Source: an uncultured Burkholderiales bacterium (lineage in GTDB: Bacteria > Pseudomonadota > Gammaproteobacteria > Burkholderiales > Burkholderiaceae_E). Taken from it: a stretch of DNA of 12,951 bases. The translations under genes and the position numbers were made by a program. The notes under the pieces are model-generated. The model was not told where the DNA came from, made no database searches, and saw nothing but the letters and a program-made list of their open reading frames with translations. The stretch covers positions 1-12,951 of the forward strand of contig CAIXXI010000299.1 of the NCBI GenBank assembly GCA_903923345.1. Reading direction: 5' to 3'. Below, in pieces: positions 1 to 6,907 of the stretch; the stretch's first letter is position 1, and each line of letters starts with the position of its first letter.

Positions 1-415
1 CGGATTCGTCTATCAGTTTCACCACCTGCTGCCGGAGTTCAGTGCGATTGAAAACGTCGCGATGCCGCTTCGCATCCGACGCGTCGAGGCTGCCCTCGCG
101 GCGACGCAGGCTCGGGCGATGCTGGCTCAGGTGGGCCTGGCTGCACGGACCTCTCATCTGCCCGGACAGCTTTCGGGAGGCGAACGCCAACGGGTTGCCC
201 TGGCGCGAGCGCTGGTCAGTGAGCCGTTTTGCGTGCTGGCCGATGAGCCGACCGGCAACCTGGACCGTGGCACTGCCCGGCAGATGTTCGAACTCATGGA
301 GTCGCTCAGCCGGGAGCGAGGCACGGCCTTCGTGATCGTCACCCATGATCTTGAACTGGCTGAACGGGCTGACCGGATTCTCGCGCTTCGTGAAGGCCGG
401 CTCGCTGCCGCCTGA
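1..415 (+). CDS. lolD: Lipoprotein-releasing ABC transporter ATPase LolD, 3' part only
   Basis: ATPase of the LolCDE complex, which drives release of outer-membrane lipoproteins from the inner membrane to the carrier LolA. Only the last 137 residues are in the window (reading frame from base 2); the start and Walker A lie upstream. Visible in order are the Q-loop region VYQFHHLLPEFSA (window residues 3-15), the ABC signature LSGGERQRVALARAL (57-71), Walker B with the following Glu and D-loop (VLADEPTGNLD, 78-88) and the switch His in VIVTHD (111-116). The sequence YQFHHLLPEF right after the Q-loop glutamine is characteristic of LolD rather than of MacB or FtsE, which share the signature motif. 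The protein ends 36 bp before the TatD-family gene, and lolD / tatD-like / comEC is a familiar order in Burkholderiales, so co-transcription is likely. The family is certain; the specific LolD call is strong but rests on a partial protein. Confidence 0.93.
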   Translation, partial: GFVYQFHHLLPEFSAIENVAMPLRIRRVEAALAATQARAMLAQVGLAARTSHLPGQLSGGERQRVALARALVSEPFCVLADEPTGNLDRGTARQMFELMESLSRERGTAFVIVTHDLELAERADRILALREGRLAAA

Positions 416-451
416 AACGCAGGGCTCGCGCAGGACCTGCCCCCCGCCGCG

Positions 452-1240
452 ATGCTGATCGATACCCATTGCCATCTGGATGCAGCCGAATTCGCGTGCG
501 ACCGTGATGAGGTGATCCGGATGGCGTCCGAAGCAGGCGTGGGGCGGATCATCGTGCCTTCGGTCGAGCGGGGCAATTTTCAGGCCGTGGCGGATCTGGC
601 CGCACGGCACCCCTGCGTGCGCTACACGCTTGGCATTCATCCGATCTATGTTGATCGCGCATCTGATGAAGACCTGGTGATCTTGCGAGAGGCGGTTGCG
701 CGCGCTGTTGCTGATCCGTCCTTTATCGGGATCGGCGAAATCGGACTGGATCACTTCATTCCCGCTACAGACCGAGATCGGCAGGAGCGCTTTTTTGTCG
801 AACAGTTGCGACTGGCCCGGGATTTCGAGTTGCCGGTGATTTTGCATGTGCGGCGCGCTCAGGATGCAGTGCTCAAACAATGTCGGCGCATGGCGGTTCG
901 TGGTGGCATTGCGCATGCCTTCAATGGCAGCGAGCAGCAGGCGAGCCAGTTCATCGATTTGGGCTTTGCGCTCGGTTTTGGTGGCGCGATGACCTATGAA
1001 CGGGCTTTGCAGATTCGACGCCTTGCGCTTGCTTTTGATCGACAGGCCTACGTGCTCGAGACGGACTCCCCGGACATTGCACCCGCCTGGCGCTACAAGC
1101 AGCGCAATGCGCCATTTGAGTTGCCGCGGATCGCATCGGTCTTTGCGGACCTGCGCAAACAGGATCTGGGCACGGTCATCGGATTCACCCATGCCAATGC
1201 CCTGCGGGTGTTGCCCAGACTAAGCCTTCCGTCCAATTGA
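452..1240 (+). CDS. TatD-family metal-dependent hydrolase, YjjV-like
   Basis: A cytoplasmic metal-dependent hydrolase of the amidohydrolase superfamily (TatD family; characterised members are 3'-5' DNases, but substrates of the YjjV branch are less clear). The 262 residues are normal family length. Putative metal ligands are all present: H6 and H8 in IDTHCHLD, E96 in IGEIGLD, H132 in VILHVRR, H155 in IAHAFNGS and D205 in LETDSPD. The AHAFNGSEQQ segment, the GGAMTYERA segment (177-185) and LETDSPD resemble E. coli YjjV more than TatD itself. The ATG at 452 gives an N-terminus starting directly at the first beta strand, as in homologues; no strong ribosome binding site precedes it. It sits between lolD and comEC with 31 bp to comEC, suggesting one transcript. 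The position next to comEC invites a link with DNA processing, but that is inference. No key residue is missing. Confidence 0.94.
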   Translation: MLIDTHCHLDAAEFACDRDEVIRMASEAGVGRIIVPSVERGNFQAVADLAARHPCVRYTLGIHPIYVDRASDEDLVILREAVARAVADPSFIGIGEIGLDHFIPATDRDRQERFFVEQLRLARDFELPVILHVRRAQDAVLKQCRRMAVRGGIAHAFNGSEQQASQFIDLGFALGFGGAMTYERALQIRRLALAFDRQAYVLETDSPDIAPAWRYKQRNAPFELPRIASVFADLRKQDLGTVIGFTHANALRVLPRLSLPSN

Positions 1241-1271
1241 GGCGACTGCCCCACGCACTTAGTGTCGGGGT

Positions 1272-3716
1272 ATGGTTCATTCGATCTTCTCCACCGGCCT
1301 TGCGCCGGTCATCGTGCTCGCGGTGCTCGGCCTGCAGTCTTCGGCGAGCCTGCCATCGTCCGATGTTCTGATGGCGCTGGTGGTGCTGTGTGCCGCCCTG
1401 CTGCTGATCGGCTGGACCCAGCTGGCAAGACACCGCCGGCTGGCAAGATGGATTGCATTGATTGCAATCGGCGTGGCGGCGGGGTGCTGGGCTGCCTGGA
1501 TCGCAACGCAGCATCTGGAGGAGCGCCTGCCTGCTGCGCTCGAGGGCATCGACCTGACCCTCACCGGTGTGATCGAGGACCTGCCCGTGGCGACATCCCA
1601 CGGACACCGATTTGGATTCCGGGTTGAACGCTGTGAGCCCGACTGCCGAGCCCCGCCGCGAATCCAGTTGAGCTGGAACGCATCGCGCAAGCCGGGCGCA
1701 GACGCCACCCTGCCTGATCTGAAGCCTGCCCAGCGTTGGACCTTCCTTGTGCGGCTCAAGCGGCCTCATGCTCCGCACAACCCGGGTGCCTTCGATCGTG
1801 AGCTGAGGTGGCTGGAAGAAGGCTTCGGCGCAATCGGATCGGTTCGTTCGGCGCAGCTGCAGGACCAGCATGCGGGAGGGCTGATGGTCTCGATCGAACG
1901 GCTTCGAGGCTTGATTCGCTCGGCCATCCGCGAGGCCTGCTCAACAGGGCGTGCGCGCGAGGCCGGGGTTCTTGCGGCGCTTGCGATGGGTGATCAGGCC
2001 GCCATTGATGCCACCTTGTGGAAGGTGTTCAACCAGACCGGTGTGGGGCATCTGATGTCCATTTCCGGCCTTCACATCACGATGCTGGCTGGTTTGGGGG
2101 CTCGCCTTGCCGGATGGCTCTGGGGCAGTCGGTGGGCTGCACGGCAGGGTTTGCCCTGTCGGGTCGCGGTGCAAAGAATCCGTCTGATTGCAGCGGTTGC
2201 GGTGGCGTTTGCCTATTCGCTGATTGCCGGTTGGGGAATTCCTGCTCAGCGCACCTGCTTCATGCTCGCCGCCGCGGCGCTCTGGTTGGCAGCCGGACGC
2301 CAGGCATCGATTGCGTCGGCAGTGGGCGTTGCCGCCGGAGCCATCGTCTTGCTGGATCCATGGGCGCCCCTGTCGGCCGGGTTCTGGTTGTCTTTCATCG
2401 CGGTCCTGGCCATCGTTTGGGTCTGTTCCGCATCTCATCCGGGGCGCACGGGATGGCGGGCATTCATGGATGGAGCAGTCCGAACGCAATGGGCTGCAAC
2501 GATTGCCCTGGTGCCCCTTGGCGCCTGGTTCTTCGGTTCAATTTCCATGATTGGTCCGCTGGCCAATGCCTTTGCCATCCCCCTGGTCAGTGCTGTGATC
2601 ACACCCATGTCCCTGGCGGGCGGGGCTCTGGCCCTGATCTCGACAAGCCTCGCCTCGTGGCTGCTCGTTCCGGCGGCCTGGCTCACGCACGGGCTGCTAG
2701 AAGCCCTGATCAGCTTGTCGACGTGGCAGGGTTCATCGATCTATGTGCCGCATCCAGATGTCGCGGTGCTTGCGCTGTCCCTGGCCGGTGCGGCGCTGCT
2801 TTTGGCCCCTGCGGGTGTTCCCCGGCGATGGGTCGGGGCGATCGCCTTGCTGCCGATGGTGGCCATGCCGTTGCAGCGGCCTGGCCCTGGCGAGATCTGG
2901 CTGACTGCACTGGATGTCGGGCAGGGCACGGCGGCGGTGATCCAGGTCGGCGCACGCAGCCTGGTGTATGACACCGGGCCGAGCATGGGCACGCAGGCTG
3001 ATGCCGGTCAGCGCGTGGTCGTGCCCTGGCTCAGAGCCCAGGGCATCGCACGCCCGGATGCGCTGGTGGTCTCCCATCTTGATGATGACCACTCGGGTGG
3101 TGTCCGAAGCCTTCTGCGCGAATCGCCCCCTGATTGGGTCGCGTCTTCGATCCGCGCCGACCATCCAATCCTGGCGGGTGCCCGGCGGTTTCAGCCCTGC
3201 CTGCGGGGCGAGCGCTGGCAATGGGGTGAGGTGGAATTCGAGTTTTTGCATCCGGCTGACCCACCCGAACCCGCTCGGGGTTCAGCAACCAATGCGGTCA
3301 GCTGTGTGCTTCGGATTCGAAGCGGGGAAATCAGCGTGCTGCTCGCGGGAGATATCGAAGCGCCGCAGGAGCGTCGATTGCTCGCACTCTACGAGCCGCA
3401 GGCGCTGCGCGCTGACGTGTTGCTGGTGCCGCACCATGGCAGCGCCACATCGTCGACGGACGCCTTCATCGATGCGGTCGAACCGCGCTGGGCGATCTTT
3501 CAGGTGGCCTATCGCAGCCGCTTCAATCACCCCAACCCAAAAGTGCTGGCCCGTTATGAAGCTCGGGGTATCGGCATCCTCAGAAGCGATGCCCACGGTG
3601 CGGTCAGTGTGCGGCTGTCGCCAGACGGCTCGATTCGGATCGTTCGCAGTCGCGAGGCACCGGCTCGTTACTGGCGGGTGCCTGCGCTGCCTGCAGGTGA
3701 AAACGCCGGGCGATGA
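1272..3716 (+). CDS. comEC: DNA internalization-related competence protein ComEC/Rec2
   Basis: Inner-membrane channel that carries single-stranded DNA into the cytoplasm during natural transformation. At 814 residues it is full length with all three family parts. The N-terminus has two or three hydrophobic segments (about 10-80) followed by a soluble OB-like DUF4131 region (about 90-195). The Competence membrane domain spans about 225-515, including the hallmark MSISGLHITML (262-271). The C-terminal metallo-beta-lactamase domain runs from about 540 to 790, with LDVGQGTAAVIQ (547-558), the metal motif SHLDDDHSGG (H602, D604, D606, H607), D694 in LLAGDIE and H721-H722 in PHHGS. All expected ligands are intact, so the putative nuclease domain looks functional. 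The ATG at 1272 has a G-run a few bases upstream. It lies 31 bp after the TatD-family gene, likely in the same operon. Its stop is 3 bp from the stop of the convergent bdhA. Confidence 0.96.
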   Translation: MVHSIFSTGLAPVIVLAVLGLQSSASLPSSDVLMALVVLCAALLLIGWTQLARHRRLARWIALIAIGVAAGCWAAWIATQHLEERLPAALEGIDLTLTGVIEDLPVATSHGHRFGFRVERCEPDCRAPPRIQLSWNASRKPGADATLPDLKPAQRWTFLVRLKRPHAPHNPGAFDRELRWLEEGFGAIGSVRSAQLQDQHAGGLMVSIERLRGLIRSAIREACSTGRAREAGVLAALAMGDQAAIDATLWKVFNQTGVGHLMSISGLHITMLAGLGARLAGWLWGSRWAARQGLPCRVAVQRIRLIAAVAVAFAYSLIAGWGIPAQRTCFMLAAAALWLAAGRQASIASAVGVAAGAIVLLDPWAPLSAGFWLSFIAVLAIVWVCSASHPGRTGWRAFMDGAVRTQWAATIALVPLGAWFFGSISMIGPLANAFAIPLVSAVITPMSLAGGALALISTSLASWLLVPAAWLTHGLLEALISLSTWQGSSIYVPHPDVAVLALSLAGAALLLAPAGVPRRWVGAIALLPMVAMPLQRPGPGEIWLTALDVGQGTAAVIQVGARSLVYDTGPSMGTQADAGQRVVVPWLRAQGIARPDALVVSHLDDDHSGGVRSLLRESPPDWVASSIRADHPILAGARRFQPCLRGERWQWGEVEFEFLHPADPPEPARGSATNAVSCVLRIRSGEISVLLAGDIEAPQERRLLALYEPQALRADVLLVPHHGSATSSTDAFIDAVEPRWAIFQVAYRSRFNHPNPKVLARYEARGIGILRSDAHGAVSVRLSPDGSIRIVRSREAPARYWRVPALPAGENAGR

Positions 3717-3719
3717 GGA

Positions 3720-4499
3720 CTACTGGGCAGTCCAGCCGCCATCCATGGCCCAGGCCACGCCCCGAACCTGATCGGCATGGCTCGAGCACAGGAAGGTGGC
3801 TAGCCCGCCGAGTTGCTCGGTCGTGACGAATTCCTTGGAAGGCTGCTTCTCGCCGACCAGCAAGGCTTTGGCTTCTTCATCCGAGATGCCGCGCTCAGCT
3901 GCCCGCACATTGATCTGTTTCTGGACCAACGGGGTCAGGACCCATCCGGGGCAAATCGCGTTGCAGGTGATGCCGGTCTGTGCGGTCTCGAGTGCGACGA
4001 CTTTGGTCAGGCCGACAATGCCGTGCTTGGCCGCGACATACGCCGACTTTTCGACCGAAGCGACCAGTCCATGGGCGGATGCAATGTTCAGGATGCGGCC
4101 CCAGTTGCGGGCCTTCATGCCGGGAATGGCCAAGCGGGTGGTGTGAAAAGCTGCCGTCAGATTGAGCGCAATGATCGCGTTCCAGCGATCGACCGGAAAC
4201 GACTCGACCAGTGAGGTGTGCTGAATGCCCGCGTTGTTCACCAGGATGTCGATGCCGCCGTGTGCTGCGCAGCGCGCCATCAATGATTCGATTTCTTCGA
4301 CCCGAGACAGGTCAGCGCCTTCGAACAGCACCCGCACGCCATGGGTCTGAGCCAGTTCGGAACGAATCGCTTCAATCTGAGCAGCGTCGCCGAATCCGTT
4401 GATGATCAGGTCGCTGCCCTGGGCAGCCAGGGCGTGGGCAAGCCCCAATCCAATGCCGCTGGTGGATCCGGTGACGAGTGACAATTTGCCTTTGAGCAT
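3720..4499 (-). CDS. bdhA: D-3-hydroxybutyrate dehydrogenase (short-chain dehydrogenase)
   Basis: Oxidises (R)-3-hydroxybutyrate to acetoacetate with NAD in the cytoplasm, a step in using polyhydroxybutyrate or external ketone bodies. The 259 residues form a classical short-chain dehydrogenase: cofactor motif TGSTSGIG (10-17), NNAG (88-91), catalytic S141, Y154 and K158 in the YVAAK motif. Residues known to bind substrate in the Pseudomonas fragi enzyme have counterparts shifted by one: Q93, H143, K151, W186, Q195 and W256. That set separates 3-hydroxybutyrate dehydrogenase from general ketoacyl reductases, so the substrate call is strong. The ATG is preceded by AAGGAG at a good distance. The gene is divergent from the RidA-family gene and ends 3 bp from the comEC stop, with no room for a separate terminator. 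No polyhydroxybutyrate synthase or depolymerase gene is in view. Confidence 0.94.
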   Translation of the reverse strand: MLKGKLSLVTGSTSGIGLGLAHALAAQGSDLIINGFGDAAQIEAIRSELAQTHGVRVLFEGADLSRVEEIESLMARCAAHGGIDILVNNAGIQHTSLVESFPVDRWNAIIALNLTAAFHTTRLAIPGMKARNWGRILNIASAHGLVASVEKSAYVAAKHGIVGLTKVVALETAQTGITCNAICPGWVLTPLVQKQINVRAAERGISDEEAKALLVGEKQPSKEFVTTEQLGGLATFLCSSHADQVRGVAWAMDGGWTAQ

Positions 4500-4674
4500 G
4501 GAAGGGCTCCTTGAATCGCGGTGGGCGAAGGGACGAAAGTGAGTCGAAGAGAGGGGCGTCGCGCATGCACCTGGGCTGCACGGTCATGCTGATACCATCG
4601 CAGGATACCCGGAGCGCATGTCGCGGATTTTGAAGTGTCCGGCTCGGGGTTCGTCCTTTATGAAAGAACATCCC
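4500..4674. promoter_or_regulatory. Divergent intergenic region between bdhA and the RidA-family gene
   Basis: About 175 bp that must carry the promoters for both divergent genes. I see no clear sigma70 pair. The most distinctive element is a direct pair of GATACC hexamers at 4591-4596 and 4604-4609, 13 bp apart; read on the minus strand it gives TATCCT, a partial -10 for bdhA. This is weak evidence and the exact promoters are not assigned. In-frame ATGs at 4618 and 4660 could extend the RidA-family protein into this region. Confidence 0.35.
4507..4512 (-). promoter_or_regulatory. Ribosome binding site of bdhA
   Basis: Reads AAGGAG on the minus strand, 7 bases before the bdhA ATG. It supports that start codon and is among the best Shine-Dalgarno matches in the window. 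Confidence 0.75.
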
Positions 4675-5022
4675 ATGACCATCAAGCGATTCCATGTTGG
4701 CGCCCGCATGTCCGATGCGGTGGTTCACAACGGCACGATCTATCTGGCAGGACAGGTTGCCAAAGACCCCAGTCAGGACACTGCAGGCCAGACCGCTCAG
4801 ATTCTGGCGACAATCGATGCACTGCTTGCGGAATGCGGCAGCGATAAGACCCGAATTCTGTCTGCCCAGATCTTCCTGGCGGATATCTCCGAGTTCAAAG
4901 CCATGAACGAAGTCTGGGACGCCTGGGTCCCGGCGGGCCACACACCGGCTCGTGCAACAGTCGAGTCCAAACTCGCGACCCCGAAGTATCGGGTTGAGAT
5001 CAAGGTCGTGGCCGCAGCGTGA
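4675..5022 (+). CDS. RidA-family protein, YoaB-like
   Basis: Member of the RidA (YjgF/YER057c/UK114) superfamily, small trimeric cytoplasmic proteins. RidA itself hydrolyses reactive enamine/imine intermediates released by PLP enzymes; the activity of the YoaB branch is not well defined. The 115 residues resemble E. coli YoaB closely in pattern: SDAVVHN (13-19), QIFLADISEFKAMNEVWDAWV (65-85), GHTPARATV (88-96) and PKYRVEIKVVAA (103-114). R93 and E108 correspond to the active-site Arg and Glu of the superfamily. I chose the ATG at 4675 because MTIKRFHVG is the usual N-terminus of this group and GAAAG lies about 8 bases upstream. In-frame ATGs at 4618 and 4660 would add 19 or 5 residues with no family counterpart. 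It is divergent from bdhA and converges on the iron-binding protein gene with 24 bp between. Confidence 0.88.
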   Translation: MTIKRFHVGARMSDAVVHNGTIYLAGQVAKDPSQDTAGQTAQILATIDALLAECGSDKTRILSAQIFLADISEFKAMNEVWDAWVPAGHTPARATVESKLATPKYRVEIKVVAAA

Positions 5023-5046
5023 TCCATCGTTTCGGGTCGGACGGCT

Positions 5047-6135
5047 TCAGCGCCAGCCCACCCGATCGATGATCTTGGACGCCTTGACCTGTGATCGGCC
5101 GATGCTTGCAATGTCGAGGGTATCGGCCTTGAAGCGGCCCAGGGAGTCCAGGATCGGATTGCGGCTGCTGGCACTGGCAACCACCGGCCATTCGTTGTTG
5201 CCTTCGGCGAGATAAGCCTGAGCACTGTCGCTGGCCAGGTATTCAAGAAAGCGCACGGCTGACTCGCGATGGGGCGCGTTTCGGGTGACGCCGCCACCGG
5301 AAACATTCAGATGAGTGCCCCATGACTGCTGGTTAGGCCACACCATCGCGATCTTCGAGATGGCTTCAATATCGGCCGGCGCGGTGGATCTCATCATCCG
5401 GACCAGGTAGTAGGTGTTGGCCAGGGTAACGCCGCATTCGCCACTGGCGACGGACTTGATTTGATCGGTATCGCCGCCTCGAGGGGGGCGTGCGAAGTTT
5501 GCGACAACGCCGCGGGCCCATTGTTCCGTCGCCGCCTCACCCAGATGCTCGGTCATCGCCCCGATCAGTGACAGCATGTAGGGCGTTGCAGCTGAGCGCG
5601 TACAGACTTTACCCTTGAGTTTGGGGTGTGCGAGGTCTTCGTAGCGTGCGACATCGTCTGATTTGAGTGCGGCTTTGTTGTAGACGATCACTCTGGCGCG
5701 GGTCGATATTCCATACCAATGGGCGCCTTGGCCGTCATCCTTGCCGCGCAGATTTGCCGGAATGCGACTGTCGAGTGTCTTTGACTTGATCGGCTGGAAA
5801 AGTCCGTCGATCTGCGCTCGCCAAAGCCGCGCCGCATCGACCAGCAACAGCACATCAGCCGGTGAGTTGGACCCTTCATTGCGCAGACGCTCCAGCAAGG
5901 CTTCATCGCCGGCTTCGATCCGATTGATTCGAATCCCGGTCTGCGCCGTGAAATCACGATAAAGCGCTTCATCCGTCTGGTAGTGCCGAGCCGAGTACAG
6001 ATTGAGCACTTTTTCCTGGGCGTTCGCAAGGCCGGGGCCCTGCATCAGCATCGCACCGAAGCTTGCAAGCATGGCCAGGCGTGACAGTGCCTGTCGCATC
6101 CTGGGTGATTCAAGAAGGGATTTCCGGAGGGTCAT
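5047..6135 (-). CDS. Periplasmic Fe(3+)-binding protein of an ABC transporter (FutA/FbpA type)
   Basis: Binds ferric iron in the periplasm and would hand it to an inner-membrane ABC permease. The 362 residues include a signal peptide (hydrophobic 17-33, likely cut after A37-N38-A39), giving a mature protein of about 320 residues, normal for the family. Family marks are LNLYSARHY (44-52), the AHWYGISTRARVIVYN region (138-153) and NTYYLVRM with the Tyr pair Y242-Y243. Together with H51/Y52 and Y186 these match the tyrosine-rich iron site of FutA-like proteins. No permease or ATPase gene lies beside it, so it is an orphan binding protein here. A Fur-box-like palindrome overlaps its promoter, independently supporting iron. 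The ATG at 6135 lacks a clear ribosome binding site; an ATG at 6099 (residue 13) would still give a good signal peptide and is a real alternative. Confidence 0.9.
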   Translation of the reverse strand: MTLRKSLLESPRMRQALSRLAMLASFGAMLMQGPGLANAQEKVLNLYSARHYQTDEALYRDFTAQTGIRINRIEAGDEALLERLRNEGSNSPADVLLLVDAARLWRAQIDGLFQPIKSKTLDSRIPANLRGKDDGQGAHWYGISTRARVIVYNKAALKSDDVARYEDLAHPKLKGKVCTRSAATPYMLSLIGAMTEHLGEAATEQWARGVVANFARPPRGGDTDQIKSVASGECGVTLANTYYLVRMMRSTAPADIEAISKIAMVWPNQQSWGTHLNVSGGGVTRNAPHRESAVRFLEYLASDSAQAYLAEGNNEWPVVASASSRNPILDSLGRFKADTLDIASIGRSQVKASKIIDRVGWR

Positions 6136-6163
6136 CGCTTGGGTGCTCTGCTAAAAAAACTTG

Positions 6164-6188
6164 AATGAGAATGCGAACTGTTCTCATT
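6164..6188. promoter_or_regulatory. Fur-box-like operator upstream of the iron-binding protein gene
   Basis: Perfect inverted repeat with 8-bp arms, AATGAGAA (6164-6171) and TTCTCATT (6181-6188), separated by 9 bases. Read as Fur hexamers it fits a forward-forward-spacer-reverse layout (GAGAAT, GCGAAC, T, GTTCTC), matching the GATAAT-type consensus at 12 of 18 positions. It overlaps the -10 element and the predicted transcription start of the minus-strand iron-binding protein gene, the position expected for Fur repression when iron is plentiful. The sequence and placement are seen; Fur as the binding protein is inferred. Confidence 0.8.
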
Positions 6189-6213
6189 ATAAATCGAAAA
6201 AAAATTTCCGCAA
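6186..6213 (-). promoter_or_regulatory. Sigma70 promoter of the iron-binding protein gene
   Basis: On the minus strand a perfect TATAAT (6186-6191) lies 16 bp from TTGCGG (6208-6213, 3 of 6 to the -35 consensus). The spacer contains a run of eight T's. Transcription would begin near 6179, giving a leader of about 44 bases before the ATG at 6135. The strong -10 and its overlap with the palindrome make this the most convincing promoter in the window. Confidence 0.7.
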
Positions 6214-6226
6214 ACTGGCGCGCGGA
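6197..6226 (-). terminator. Possible short intrinsic terminator after the NlpC/P60 gene
   Basis: On the minus strand, starting 3 bases after the stop codon: TCCGC, a 10-base loop, GCGGA, two A's, a T (the A's partly break stacking) and then a run of T's (eight A's on the + strand at 6197-6204). The 5-bp stem is short, so termination may be partial. The stem overlaps the -35 element of the next promoter and the T-run lies in its spacer. Confidence 0.45.
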
Positions 6227-6229
6227 TCC

Positions 6230-6886
6230 TCAGTTCCCGGATGGATAGCGGTCTGGTGCAGCTGAATTCAAAGCTGGATTCTCCTGTTCAGCCGCGCGCG
6301 GAAGTGCTTCGAAAGCCAGGGCTTCCATCGGCGCTGCAGGTGCATCAAGCAGTCGGCGTGCGCCATCGAAGCGTCTGGTCCAGTAATCGAGGTCCAGACT
6401 TTCAATCCGCACCACGCCCCCGGAAGACGGCGCATGCACGAATCGGCGCTCGCCGATATAAATACCGACATGTGAGAAGGGCAGGCGCATTGTGTTGAAG
6501 TAGACCAGATCGCCCGGCTGAAGATCGGTGAACGCGACGGACTGCCCATAGCGGCTCATGTCATCGCTGCGCCTGGGCAGCACCATGCCGACGGTGTCCT
6601 GGAAAACCAGTTTGACCAGGCCACTGCAATCGAGTCCGGTGTCGGGCGTGTTGCCGCCATAGCGATACCGCACACCCAACAATCCCAAAGCCCTCAGCAC
6701 CACTTCTGCGCCGCCGTCCACAGCCTGCTTCAGCGCCGCGGGACGGGTCGGAGGCGTGGCTTCGGCACTGCCCATGGGCACAGCCACCGTGATGAACAGT
6801 GCGGCAGCAAAACAGCGGGCCAGGCGACGGGCACAGGGCTGTGCCGCGCAGGTGATTTCGTCCATATGAGGAATTGCTTCACGCAT
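6230..6886 (-). CDS. Exported NlpC/P60 family cysteine peptidase
   Basis: Likely peptidoglycan hydrolase that cleaves stem peptides (NlpC/P60 enzymes are usually D,L-endopeptidases) in the periplasm. The 218-residue protein has an arginine-containing n-region and hydrophobic stretch (about 19-43, possible cut after A41-E42-A43), then one NlpC/P60 domain (about 60-180). Catalytic C87 is in LDCSGLV, H139 in FSHVGIYIG and the third polar residue H151 in FVHAPSSGG. YRYGGNTPDTGLDCSG (74-89) is typical. No SH3 or LysM cell-wall-binding domain is present. A tail of about 35 residues (184-218) rich in Ala, Pro and Glu follows the domain and has no recognised function. The ATG at 6886 is only 21 bp from the start of the divergent response regulator; an ATG at 6865 (residue 8) also yields an intact signal peptide and leaves more promoter room. 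Neither has a clear ribosome binding site. Confidence 0.9.
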   Translation of the reverse strand: MREAIPHMDEITCAAQPCARRLARCFAAALFITVAVPMGSAEATPPTRPAALKQAVDGGAEVVLRALGLLGVRYRYGGNTPDTGLDCSGLVKLVFQDTVGMVLPRRSDDMSRYGQSVAFTDLQPGDLVYFNTMRLPFSHVGIYIGERRFVHAPSSGGVVRIESLDLDYWTRRFDGARRLLDAPAAPMEALAFEALPRAAEQENPALNSAAPDRYPSGN

Positions 6887-6907
6887 GACGGCGCAGGCTA
6901 GGAGAGA

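Noticed and set aside
154..576. Minus-strand open frame of 140 codons across the lolD / TatD-family junction
   Set aside because: Antisense to two well-supported genes, Ser/Arg-rich, with no recognisable motif.
2018..3771. Long + strand open frames of 317 and 267 codons inside comEC
   Set aside because: They lie in alternative frames of a full-length comEC with all family motifs, and their products are low-complexity Gly/Arg/Ser-rich sequence.
5027..5070. Imperfect inverted repeat (TCGGGT / ACCCGA) between the RidA-family and iron-binding protein genes, considered as a two-way terminator
   Set aside because: The loop is about 25 bases, the stem is short and no T-run follows on either strand.
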